This document shows positions 1 through 7,789 of a stretch of 64,000 bases of DNA, piece after piece. Positions within the stretch are counted from its first letter, which is position 1. Each line of letters opens with the position of its first letter. Location of the stretch: the NCBI RefSeq assembly GCF_010730745.1, contig NZ_AP022615.1, forward strand, positions 4,526,001-4,590,000, in the 5' to 3' direction. This DNA comes from Mycobacterium heidelbergense (lineage in GTDB: Bacteria > Actinomycetota > Actinomycetes > Mycobacteriales > Mycobacteriaceae). Position numbers and translations under genes: made by a program. The notes beneath the pieces are model-generated. The model was not told the DNA's origin. It ran no database searches and was given only the letters and a program-made list of their open reading frames with translations.

Positions 1-1330
1 CTCCGGCACCACCATTCCGGTCGTGGTCGCGAACATGACCGCGGTGGCCGGGCGGCGGATGGCCGAGACGGTGGCGCGGCGGGGCGGCATCGTGATCCTG
101 CCCCAGGACCTGCCGATCACGGCGGTGCGGCAGACCGTGGAGTTCGTCAAGAGCCGCGACCTGATTCTCGACACCCCGGTGGTGCTGGAGCCCGACGATT
201 CGGTGTCCGACGCGATGGCGCTGATCCACAAGCGCGCGCACGGTGTCGCGGTGGTGGCGTTCGAGGGCCGCCCCATCGGTGTGGTCAGCGAAGCGTCGTG
301 CCTGGGCGTGGACCGCTTCACCCGGGTGCGCGACGTCGCCGCCACCGACTTCGTCACCGCCCCGCTGGGCACCGACCCGCGCAAGGTCTTTGACCTGCTC
401 GAGCACGCCGCGATCGGCGTCGCCGTGGTGACCAACGCCGACGGCACGCTGGCGGGGGTGCTCACCCGCACCGGGGCGATCCGCACCGGTCTCTACGACC
501 CGGCCGTCGACGCCGCCGGGCGGCTGCGCGTCGGCGCGGCCGTCGGCATCAGCGGCGATGTGGGGGCCAAGGCCCGGTCTTTGGCCGAGGCCGGTGTCGA
601 CGTGCTCGTGATCGATACCGCGCACGGGCATCAGGTCAAGACGCTGGACGCGATCAAGGTGGTGGCGGAGGTGGTCTCCGAGCTGAATCTGGGCGTGCCG
701 CTGGCGGCGGGCAACGTGGTGTCGGCGGAGGGCACCCGGGACCTGCTCGACGCCGGGGCGACCATCGTCAAGGTCGGCGTCGGGCCGGGCGCGATGTGCA
801 CCACCCGGATGATGACCGGGGTTGGCCGCCCGCAGTTCTCCGCCGTGGTCGAATGCGCTTCCGCGGCAAGGGAACTCGGGGGCCACGTGTGGGCCGACGG
901 CGGCGTCCGGCATCCGCGGGACGTGGCGCTGGCGCTGGCCGCCGGGGCGTCGAACGTGATGATCGGGTCGTGGTTCGCCGGCACGTACGAGTCGCCCGGC
1001 GACCTGATGCGCGACCGTGAGGACCAGCCCTACAAGGAGAGCTATGGCATGGCGTCCAAGCGGGCGGTGGTCGCCCGCACCGGCACCGACACCGCGTTCG
1101 ACCGCGCCCGCAAGGCGTTGTTCGAGGAGGGCATCTCGACGGCGCGAATGGGGCTGGATCCCGACCGCGGCGGGGTGGAGGACCTGATCGACCACATCAC
1201 CGCCGGCCTGCGCAGCACCTGCACCTATGTCGGCGCCTCGACCCTGGCCGAGCTGCACGAGCGGGCCGTCGTCGGTGTGCAGTCGGCCGCCGGCTTCGCC
1301 GAGGGGCATCCGCTGCCCCTGGGCTGGTGA
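1..1330 (+). CDS. guaB1: GuaB1, IMPDH/GMP reductase family (5' end outside window)
   Basis: Only the last ~442 codons are present; the reading frame is already open at base 2 (S-G-T-T-I-P-V-V-V-A-N-M), so about 35-40 residues lie upstream compared with the ~479-residue M. tuberculosis Rv1843c. A TIM barrel of the IMPDH family is interrupted by a CBS-domain pair (roughly bases 140-500). The catalytic cysteine loop reads GPGAMCTTRMMTGVG, Cys codon at 797-799. Mycobacterial GuaB1 has been shown to act as an NADPH-dependent GMP reductase in purine salvage rather than as an essential IMP dehydrogenase. It ends 18 bp before an iron box that starts the next unit. Confidence 0.93.
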   Translation, partial: SGTTIPVVVANMTAVAGRRMAETVARRGGIVILPQDLPITAVRQTVEFVKSRDLILDTPVVLEPDDSVSDAMALIHKRAHGVAVVAFEGRPIGVVSEASCLGVDRFTRVRDVAATDFVTAPLGTDPRKVFDLLEHAAIGVAVVTNADGTLAGVLTRTGAIRTGLYDPAVDAAGRLRVGAAVGISGDVGAKARSLAEAGVDVLVIDTAHGHQVKTLDAIKVVAEVVSELNLGVPLAAGNVVSAEGTRDLLDAGATIVKVGVGPGAMCTTRMMTGVGRPQFSAVVECASAARELGGHVWADGGVRHPRDVALALAAGASNVMIGSWFAGTYESPGDLMRDREDQPYKESYGMASKRAVVARTGTDTAFDRARKALFEEGISTARMGLDPDRGGVEDLIDHITAGLRSTCTYVGASTLAELHERAVVGVQSAAGFAEGHPLPLGW

Positions 1331-1347
1331 CCCGCCGGTGCAGCAGG

Positions 1348-1366
1348 GTAGCCTAGCCTAACTATG
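1348..1366 (+). promoter_or_regulatory. IdeR (iron) box-like operator before mbtL
   Basis: The sequence GTAGCCTAGCCTAACTATG matches about 12 of 19 positions of the mycobacterial IdeR consensus (TTAGGTTAGSCTWACCTAA); the centre TAGCCTAAC fits best and the left half is weak. It overlaps a likely -10 element (TAACTAT), where IdeR-Fe would block transcription when iron is plentiful. The site lies 21 bp before the mbtL ATG. Binding is inferred. Confidence 0.6.
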
Positions 1367-1386
1367 TGGTGTTAGCGTACTGCGCC

Positions 1387-1641
1387 ATGACCGCATCCCC
1401 CTCGATCGTCAGCTCGGCGCTGCTGAGCATCCTGCGCGACGACCTCAACGTCGACGTCACCCGGATTACCCGAGAGGCCAGGCTGGTCGACGACGTCGGG
1501 CTGGACTCCGTGGCGTTCGCGGTCGGAATGGTGGCGATCGAAGAGCGGCTCGGCGTCACCCTGTCCGAAGAGGAGCTCTTGACCTGCGACACGGTCGGCG
1601 ACCTCGAAACCGCGATAGCCGCCAAGTACCGCGATGAGTGA
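1387..1641 (+). CDS. mbtL: MbtL, mycobactin acyl carrier protein
   Basis: Carrier protein of about 84 residues that holds the acyl chain of mycobactin as a phosphopantetheine thioester. The prosthetic-group serine lies in the motif DDVGLDSVAFAVG, the usual DSL-type site at the start of helix 2. The ATG at 1387 is preferred; GTG codons at 1366 and after are in frame but 1366 overlaps the iron box and promoter. It opens a tight run in the order mbtL-mbtM-mbtN, the same as Rv1344-Rv1346, and its last 8 bases overlap mbtM. Expression should rise on iron starvation. Confidence 0.88.
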   Translation: MTASPSIVSSALLSILRDDLNVDVTRITREARLVDDVGLDSVAFAVGMVAIEERLGVTLSEEELLTCDTVGDLETAIAAKYRDE

Positions 1642-3205
1642 GCTCGCGGCGGCGCTCACTCGCTCGATGCGGACCGCGACCGGCGACCTGATCCTCCTCG
1701 ACCGCGAGGCCCTGGCGTGGCGCCGCCACCCGTGGCCCGAAGTGCAGGGGCTGGCCGAGAGCATCGCGGCCTGGCTCCTCGACCGCGGCCGGCCCGCCGC
1801 CGTCGGCCTGGTCGGCGAGCCGACGCTGGAGTTCGTCGCCGCGATCCAGGGCGCCTGGCTCGCCGGCGCGAGCGTGTCGATCCTGCCCGGGCCGGTGCGC
1901 GGCGCCGAAAGCCGGCGATGGGCCCACGCGACGCTGACCCGCTTCGCCGGGATCGGGGTGCGGACCGTCCTGTGCCAGGGCTCCTACCTCGACGAGCTGC
2001 GATCGGTCGATCCGCCCGGCGTGGCCGTCGACGACCTCGCCACCGCGGCGCACACCGGCCCGTCGCGGCTGGCCGCGCCCGTCGAAGCCGACGGCGCCGC
2101 CATCCTGCAGGGAACCGCGGGATCGACCGGCGTCCCCAAAACGGCCGTGCTGTCGCCGCGCGCCGTGCTGGCCAACCTGCGCGGGCTCAATCAGCGCCTG
2201 GCCGTGGACACGTCTGTCGACGTCGGGTGCTCGTGGCTGCCGCTCTACCACGACATGGGCCTGACCTTTCTGCTCGCCGGGGCGTTGACCGGGGCGCCGA
2301 TGTGGCTGGCTCCCACCCCGGCGTTCACCGCGTCGCCGTTTCGCTGGTTGAGCTGGCTCTCGGAGAGCCGCGCGACGATCACCGTCGCGCCCAATTTCGC
2401 CTACAGCGTCATCGGTAAGTACGCCCGGCGCGTCTCCGGGGTGGACCTCGGCGGCCTGCGGGTTGCGCTCAACGGCGGGGAGCCGATCGACTGCGCCGGG
2501 TTCGAACGGTTCGCCGAAGCCATGGCCCCGTTCGGGTTCGACGCCGGGGCCGCCGCCCCGTCCTACGGGCTCGCCGAGGCGACGTGCGCCGTCACCGTGC
2601 CGGCGCCAGGCACCGGGCTCCGCTTCGACCACGTCACCGACCATGTCACCGACCGAGCCGGCGCGCATCGGCACGCCGTCCTGGGGCACCCGCTCCCCGG
2701 AACGGAAATCCGGATCTCGACGAGCGACGACGCGCGGTCCGAGGTCGGCGAGATCGAGATTCGCGGCGCGTCCATGATGGACGGCTACCTCGGCGGCCAA
2801 CCCGTCGATCGCGGGGACTGGTTTCCGACCGGCGACCTCGGGTTCCTCGGGGAGGACGGCCTGGTGGTGTGCGGCCGGGCGAAGGAAGTGATCTCGATCG
2901 CGGGCCGAAACATCTTTCCGTCGGAGATCGAGCTGGTCGCGGCCCAAGTGCGGGGGGTGCGCGAGGGCGCCGTGGTCGCCCTGGGAACCGGCGACCGCTC
3001 CGCGCGCCCCGGCCTCGTCGTCGCCGCCGAATTCCGGGGACCGAACGAAAGGGACGCCCGCGCCGAGGTGATCGAGCGCGTCGCGTCCGTGTGCGGCGTC
3101 GTCCCGTCCGACGTCGTCTTCATGGCGCCGGGGTCGCTGCCCCGCACGTCGTCGGGCAAACTGCGCCGCCTGGAAGTGCGGCGCTCATTGGAGGCGGTGG
3201 ACTGA
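1634..3205 (+). CDS. mbtM: MbtM (FadD33), acyl-AMP ligase loading MbtL
   Basis: 523-residue adenylate-forming enzyme, close to the ~521 residues of FadD33. It activates a long-chain fatty acid as acyl-AMP and passes it to MbtL for later attachment to the hydroxylysine of mycobactin. The AMP-binding P-loop is at residues ~160-170 (GTAGSTGVPKT). The motifs PSYGLAEAT and, near the C-terminus, PTGDLGFL and GRAKEVISIAGRNIFPSEIE are all present, with the final catalytic lysine in LPRTSSGKLRRLE. It overlaps mbtL by 8 bp and mbtN by 1 bp, so translation is probably coupled. Confidence 0.93.
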   Translation: MSELAAALTRSMRTATGDLILLDREALAWRRHPWPEVQGLAESIAAWLLDRGRPAAVGLVGEPTLEFVAAIQGAWLAGASVSILPGPVRGAESRRWAHATLTRFAGIGVRTVLCQGSYLDELRSVDPPGVAVDDLATAAHTGPSRLAAPVEADGAAILQGTAGSTGVPKTAVLSPRAVLANLRGLNQRLAVDTSVDVGCSWLPLYHDMGLTFLLAGALTGAPMWLAPTPAFTASPFRWLSWLSESRATITVAPNFAYSVIGKYARRVSGVDLGGLRVALNGGEPIDCAGFERFAEAMAPFGFDAGAAAPSYGLAEATCAVTVPAPGTGLRFDHVTDHVTDRAGAHRHAVLGHPLPGTEIRISTSDDARSEVGEIEIRGASMMDGYLGGQPVDRGDWFPTGDLGFLGEDGLVVCGRAKEVISIAGRNIFPSEIELVAAQVRGVREGAVVALGTGDRSARPGLVVAAEFRGPNERDARAEVIERVASVCGVVPSDVVFMAPGSLPRTSSGKLRRLEVRRSLEAVD

Positions 3206-4350
3206 TGGACGACGGCTACCGCGCCCTTCTCCGCGCGGCTTTCGACGAACGGGTCACGGCATGGACGGCCGAAGCCGAAGCGCGGCAACGCTTTCCGCGC
3301 GAACTGATCGCACACCTGGGGGCGTCCGGCGTCTTCAGCGAGAAATGGTCGACGGGTCCCCACCCCGACGTCGGCAAGCTGATCGAACTCGCTTTCGCGC
3401 TGGGCCGGCTGGCCTCGGCCGGCATCGGTGTGGGCGTGAGCCTGCACGACTCGGCGATCGCCATCCTGCGCCGGTTCGGCAAGTCGGACTACCTGCGGGA
3501 CATCTGCGAGCGGGCGATCCGCGGCGACGCGGTGCTGTGCATCGGGGCCTCGGAGGAATCCGGCGGCTCCGATCTGCAGATCGTCGAAACCGAGATGCGT
3601 TCCCGCGACGGCGGTTTCGATGTCCGGGGGATCAAGAAGTTCGTGTCCCTGTCCCCCATCGCCGACCACATCATCGTCGTGGCGCGCAGCGTCGACCACG
3701 ACCCGGCCAGCAAGCACGGCAACGTCGCGCTGGTGGCCGTGCCGACCGCCCAGGTCAGCGTGCGGACGCCCTACCGCAAGGTCGGCGCCGGCCCGTTGGA
3801 CACCGCCGCCGTCCATATCGACACCTGGGTACCCGCCGATGCGCTGGTCGCGCGGGCCGGCACCGGGCTGGCCGCGATCAGCTGGGGGCTGGCCCATGAG
3901 CGCATGTCGATCGCCGGGCAGGTCGCGGCGTCGTGCCAGCGCGCGATCGGGATCACCCTGGCCCGCATGATGACGCGGCGCCAGTTCGGCAACACGCTCT
4001 TCGAACACCAGGCGCTGCGGCTTCGGATCGCGGACCTGCAGGCCCGCGTCGACCTGCTGCGGCACGCGCTGTACGGGATCGCGGCCCAGGGGCGGCTGGA
4101 TCTTCGCGCGGCGGCGGGCGTCAAGGTGACGGCGGCCCGGCTCGGCGAGGAAGTGATCTCGGAGTGCATGCACCTCTTCGGCGGGGCGGGCTACCTCGTC
4201 GACGAAACGCCGCTGGGCCAGTGGTGGCGCGACATGAAACTCGCCCGCGTCGGCGGCGGCACCGACGAGGTGCTGTGGGAGTTGGTGGCCGCCGGGATGA
4301 CGCCCGATCACGACGGCTATGCGGCGGTGATGGGACGCTCGAACGCGTAG
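3205..4350 (+). CDS. mbtN: MbtN (FadE14), acyl-ACP dehydrogenase
   Basis: 381-residue flavoprotein of the acyl-CoA dehydrogenase fold that introduces the alpha,beta double bond into the fatty acyl chain carried by MbtL. The family's helical, beta and C-terminal helical domains are visible; CIGASEESGGSD around residue 113 and the C-terminal block MHLFGGAGYLVD are typical FAD-site and signature regions. The ATG at 3205 overlaps the mbtM stop (TGATG). Its 3' end overlaps the convergent mbtK end by 34 bp, as expected from the M. tuberculosis Rv1346/Rv1347c arrangement. Confidence 0.92.
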   Translation: MDDGYRALLRAAFDERVTAWTAEAEARQRFPRELIAHLGASGVFSEKWSTGPHPDVGKLIELAFALGRLASAGIGVGVSLHDSAIAILRRFGKSDYLRDICERAIRGDAVLCIGASEESGGSDLQIVETEMRSRDGGFDVRGIKKFVSLSPIADHIIVVARSVDHDPASKHGNVALVAVPTAQVSVRTPYRKVGAGPLDTAAVHIDTWVPADALVARAGTGLAAISWGLAHERMSIAGQVAASCQRAIGITLARMMTRRQFGNTLFEHQALRLRIADLQARVDLLRHALYGIAAQGRLDLRAAAGVKVTAARLGEEVISECMHLFGGAGYLVDETPLGQWWRDMKLARVGGGTDEVLWELVAAGMTPDHDGYAAVMGRSNA

Positions 4351-4925
4351 AGCGCCATGCGCCGGTTCGCCGTGTCGTGCTCGCCGAGGAACGTGCATCC
4401 GACGTACTCGCACAGCCGGCGGGCGGCGGCGTTGCGGTGATCGGGGTCGAACATGACCCGACGGCAGCGCGGCTCGATGGCAAAGACGCTGGCGACGATC
4501 CGCGGCGCCAGCAGCGGGCCGAAGCCCCGGTTGACCAACGGCGCGTCGGCGATCGCCGCGTGCAACCCCAGGTCGTAGGGGTCGGCGTCGTAATGATGAG
4601 AAATCAAATCCTTTGCGGCCCAATATAATTCAAGGTACGCGCGGTCCGTGCCCCGCATGCTTCCGATCAGGGGCAGCGAATAGGTTCCGTCGAGTTGCGC
4701 GCCCAGATGTTGCCGCCACCGCGACGGCGACCAGGCGTATTCCCAGGCCGCGGCGAGATGCGGGCGGTTCATCCATTCGGACACCAGCTCCGCGTCCGCG
4801 CGCTCGGCGACGCGCAGGCCGTACGGTGGGTCGAGCGAGGGGGTCGGTGGCCGGCCAAGACGCCGCGCCGCCCCGGACACGTCGAAGCGCTCACGCGGAA
4901 GGACCGGCGTCGGCGAATCGCGCAT
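4317..4925 (-). CDS. mbtK: MbtK, lysine N6-acyltransferase of mycobactin
   Basis: 202-residue GNAT-fold acyltransferase of the Rv1347c/IucB type that transfers the long acyl chain from MbtL to the N6-hydroxylysine of mycobactin. Family landmarks visible are HLAAAWEYAWSP near the N-terminus, the central LELYWAAKDLISHHYDADPYDLGLH and NRGFGPLLAPRIVASVFA. The ATG at 4925 is preferred over a TTG three codons earlier. It has its own promoter with an IdeR-type site and converges on mbtN. Confidence 0.93.
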   Translation of the reverse strand: MRDSPTPVLPRERFDVSGAARRLGRPPTPSLDPPYGLRVAERADAELVSEWMNRPHLAAAWEYAWSPSRWRQHLGAQLDGTYSLPLIGSMRGTDRAYLELYWAAKDLISHHYDADPYDLGLHAAIADAPLVNRGFGPLLAPRIVASVFAIEPRCRRVMFDPDHRNAAARRLCEYVGCTFLGEHDTANRRMALYAFERPITAA

Positions 4926-4955
4926 AGTGCGCAAAGCCTACCGAAGCCGTCGGAG

Positions 4956-4974
4956 TAAGGTTAGGCAACCCATA
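4956..4974 (-). promoter_or_regulatory. IdeR (iron) box before mbtK
   Basis: TAAGGTTAGGCAACCCATA (plus strand) matches about 14 of 19 positions of the IdeR consensus, with an almost perfect left half and centre. On the minus strand it covers a plausible -10 (TAACCT), about 31 bp upstream of the mbtK ATG. Together with the box at 1348 it puts both converging mbt units under iron control. Confidence 0.72.
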
Positions 4975-5030
4975 TTGGGGCTGGGGGGGTCACGGCCGGC
5001 CACCTGTTCCCGCGGGCCGGGGATACCATA

Positions 5031-5068
5031 GGGCACCAAATACGGATGAGGGCACCGAATACGGAAGC
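5031..5068. repeat. Two tandem 19-bp direct repeats
   Basis: GGGCACCAAATACGGATGA is followed directly by GGGCACCGAATACGGAAGC; 15 of the first 16 positions are identical. The pair lies ~165 bp upstream of the DUF21-CBS gene at 5232, in a probable promoter or leader. A regulator binding in tandem is possible; I cannot name it. Confidence 0.55.
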
Positions 5069-5231
5069 GATCGTGTCCGCTCAGGTACCAGGCAGCGAAA
5101 GGATCGACGTGCCGCAGGCACCCGTGGAGGCCATCGGCTTCCGGGCGCAGCGGCGATCCGATGAGCCGCCCGATGCGGAGCCTCCCCCGGCGAGGCGGCC
5201 AGCGCGAATCGGCGACGCGGCGGCCTGACCC

Positions 5232-6599
5232 ATGAACATCGCCGTCACCGTGGCCAGCGTCCTGGCCATCGCGCTGCTCATCTTCGGCAACGGGGTCTTC
5301 GTCGCCGCCGAGTTCTCGCTGACCGCCCTGGACCGCAGCATCGTGGAGGCCAACGCCCGCGGCGGTGCGCGCCGAGACCGCTTCATCCGGCGCGCCCAGC
5401 AACGGCTGTCGTTTCAGCTGTCGGGCGCCCAATTGGGAATCTCCACCACCACGCTGGCGACCGGCTACCTCACCGAGCCGATGGTGGCCGACCTGCCGCG
5501 TCCGGCGCTGGGCGCGATCGGAATACCGGACCGGCTGGCCGACGGGATCGTCACGTTCCTGGTGCTGGTGATCGTCACGTCGGTGTCGATGGTGTTCGGT
5601 GAGCTGGTCCCGAAATACCTCGCCGTGGCCCGCCCGCTGTCGACCGCTCGCGCCGTCGCGGGCGTTCAACTGCTGTTCTCGCTGCTGTTCACCCCCGCCA
5701 TCCGGTTGACGAACGGCGCGGCCAACTGGATCGTTCGCGAGCTGGGCATCGAGCCGGCCGAGGAGCTGCGCTCGGCCCGGTCGCCGCAGGAGCTGCTGTC
5801 GCTGGTGCGCACCTCGGCGCGCAGCGGCACCCTGGACGCCGCCACCGCCGCCCTGGTGCGGCGATCGCTGCAGTTCGGCACCCTGACCGCCGAGGAGCTG
5901 ATGACGCCCCGGTCGAAGATCGTGGCGCTGCAGACCGACGACACCGTCGCCGACCTGATTGCCGCGGCCGCCGAGTCCGGCTTCTCGCGGTTCCCCATCG
6001 TCGACGGCGACCTCGACGAGACCGTCGGGATCGTGCACGTCAAGCAGGTGTTCGCGGTCCCGCCGGCCGACCGGGCGCACACCCCGCTGACCACGCTCGC
6101 GCAACCCGTTCCGGTGGTGCCGTCGACCCTGGACGGCGACGCGGTGATGGCCGAGATCCGGGCCAACAGCCTCCAAACCGCGATGGTCGTCGACGAATAC
6201 GGCGGCACGGCGGGCATGGTGACCGTCGAGGATGTGATCGAGGAGATCGTGGGCGACGTCCGCGACGAGCACGACGACGCCACGCCGGACGTGATCGCGG
6301 CCGGCAGCGGCTGGCGGGTATCGGGCCTGCTGCGCATCGACGAGGTGGCCACCGCCATCGGATACCGCGCGCCCGAAGGGCCGTACGAGACGATCGGCGG
6401 GCTGGTGCTCCGCGAACTGGGCCACATCCCGGTGGCCGGGGAGACGGTCGAGCTGACCGCGTTGGACCCCGACGGCCTGCCGGACACCTCGGCGCGCTGG
6501 CGGGCGACGGTGGTCCGGATGGACGGTCGCCGGATCGACCTGCTCGAGCTGACCCAACTGGGCAGCCGCACCGAGACCCCCGCGGGGCGGGGCCACTGA
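5232..6599 (+). CDS. DUF21-CBS-CorC/HlyC membrane protein (Rv1842c type)
   Basis: 455-residue integral membrane protein, identical in length to Rv1842c as I recall it. An N-terminal DUF21 (CNNM) region has hydrophobic segments at residues ~4-25 (ending NGVFVAAEFSL), ~95-120 and ~135-160. Two CBS repeats follow (~220-340, with MTPRSKI and VVDEYGGTAGMVTVEDVIEEIVG), and a CorC_HlyC transporter-associated domain closes the protein. The family is linked to divalent cation (Mg2+/Co2+) transport or homeostasis; the old name hemolysin is misleading. The next gene overlaps its stop by one base, so the pair is an operon of paralogues. Confidence 0.9.
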   Translation: MNIAVTVASVLAIALLIFGNGVFVAAEFSLTALDRSIVEANARGGARRDRFIRRAQQRLSFQLSGAQLGISTTTLATGYLTEPMVADLPRPALGAIGIPDRLADGIVTFLVLVIVTSVSMVFGELVPKYLAVARPLSTARAVAGVQLLFSLLFTPAIRLTNGAANWIVRELGIEPAEELRSARSPQELLSLVRTSARSGTLDAATAALVRRSLQFGTLTAEELMTPRSKIVALQTDDTVADLIAAAAESGFSRFPIVDGDLDETVGIVHVKQVFAVPPADRAHTPLTTLAQPVPVVPSTLDGDAVMAEIRANSLQTAMVVDEYGGTAGMVTVEDVIEEIVGDVRDEHDDATPDVIAAGSGWRVSGLLRIDEVATAIGYRAPEGPYETIGGLVLRELGHIPVAGETVELTALDPDGLPDTSARWRATVVRMDGRRIDLLELTQLGSRTETPAGRGH

Positions 6600-7666
6600 T
6601 GAACCTGATGGACCCGACCCTGGGCGTGCTGCTCGCGATCCTGCTCATCGGGGTGAACGCCTTCTTCGTCGGCGCCGAATTCTCGCTGATCTCGGCCCGC
6701 CGCGACCGCCTCCAGGCGCTGGCCGAGCAGGGCAAGGCGAGGGCCGTCACGGTCATCCGGGCGGGCGAGCAGCTCCCGGCCATGCTGGCCGGCGCCCAGC
6801 TGGGCGTGACGGTCGCCTCGCTGCTGCTCGGCCGAATCGGCGAGGCCGCGGTGGCCGACCTGCTGCGGACGACGCTCGGCCTGGCCGGCATGCACCCGGC
6901 GCTGGTGCACACGCTGTCGCTGGCGATCGCGCTGGCGATCGTGGTGACCCTGCACGTGCTGCTGGGCGAGATGGTGCCGAAGAACATCGCGCTGGCCGGC
7001 CCGGAGCGCACCGCGATGCTGCTGGTACCGCCGTACCTGGCCTACGTGCGCGCCGCCCGGCCGTTCATCGCGTTCTACAACCGGTGCGCCAACGTCGTGC
7101 TGCGCGCGCTGCGCGTCGAGCCCAAGGAGGAACTCGACGCCACGGTCTCCACCGCGCAGCTCAGCGAGCTGATCTCCGAATCGGTGTCCGAGGGGCTGCT
7201 GGACCCCGAGGAGCACACCAGGCTGACCCGGGCGCTGCAGATTCGCACCCGCGTGGTCGGCGACGTCGCGCGGCCGGTCGCCGACATTCGGGCGGTGCCG
7301 GTGGCCGCGGCGGGCTCCGGGCCGACGGTCGGCGCGGTCGAACAGGCCCTGGCCCGGACCGGTTACTCGCGCTTTCCCGTCGTCGACCTCGACGGGAAGT
7401 TCCTCGGCTACCTGCATATCAAGGACGTGCTGGCGCTCGGCGCCGACCCCCAGACGGTGATCGACCCGGCGCTGGTGCGGCCGCTGCCGCGCGTTCCCGA
7501 CTCGCTGCCGCTGGCCGACGCCCTGTCGCGGATGCGCCGCAGCAACAGCCACCTGGCCCTGGTCACCGACGGCGGTGGTGCTAGTGGTGAGGGTGGCGGC
7601 GTAGTTGCCATGGTGGCGATGGAGGATCTGGTCGAGGACCTGGTCGGCGCCATGCGCGACGCGTAG
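6599..7666 (+). CDS. DUF21-CBS membrane protein (Rv1841c type)
   Basis: 355-residue paralogue of the preceding protein, starting at the overlapping ATGA (6599). It has the same DUF21 start (NAFFVGAEFSLISARR), three to four membrane segments, GEMVPKNIAL after the third, then CBS repeats (~225-350). It lacks the C-terminal CorC_HlyC domain found in its neighbour. The two proteins may form a hetero-oligomer; that is inference from the operon. A Gly/Ser-rich patch (DGGGASGEGGG) near the C-terminus is an unusual insertion. Confidence 0.88.
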   Translation: MNLMDPTLGVLLAILLIGVNAFFVGAEFSLISARRDRLQALAEQGKARAVTVIRAGEQLPAMLAGAQLGVTVASLLLGRIGEAAVADLLRTTLGLAGMHPALVHTLSLAIALAIVVTLHVLLGEMVPKNIALAGPERTAMLLVPPYLAYVRAARPFIAFYNRCANVVLRALRVEPKEELDATVSTAQLSELISESVSEGLLDPEEHTRLTRALQIRTRVVGDVARPVADIRAVPVAAAGSGPTVGAVEQALARTGYSRFPVVDLDGKFLGYLHIKDVLALGADPQTVIDPALVRPLPRVPDSLPLADALSRMRRSNSHLALVTDGGGASGEGGGVVAMVAMEDLVEDLVGAMRDA

Positions 7667-7702
7667 CGCGACTGGCCGCCGGTCGGGGCCGCACGGAGCC
7701 CG

Positions 7703-7708
7703 TATGAT
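7703..7708 (+). promoter_or_regulatory. Putative -10 element of glcB
   Basis: TATGAT lies about 80 bp before the glcB ATG and is the best SigA-like -10 in the gap; no convincing -35 is seen. The glcB start is fixed by a strong ribosome binding site GGAGGAG at 7779-7785. Confidence 0.35.
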
Positions 7709-7789
7709 CTCCAACGGCCACCCGTGAAGAAAGCGCAGGAGGGCGGAGGGGGCCGTAGAGGCTCTACCTGGCCGTTACGGAGGAGAAAC

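Larger units (their letters stand above)
4926..5231. other. Divergent intergenic region mbtK / CBS protein
   Basis: 306 bp between the divergent mbtK and the DUF21-CBS gene. It holds the iron box at 4956-4974 and a pair of 19-bp direct repeats at 5031-5068. Short open frames here (for example 5046-5228) show no homology I recognise and I do not call them genes. Confidence 0.7.

Noticed and set aside
5046..5228. 60-codon frame upstream of the DUF21-CBS gene
   Set aside because: It lies over the direct repeats and is rich in low-complexity Pro/Arg with no homology.
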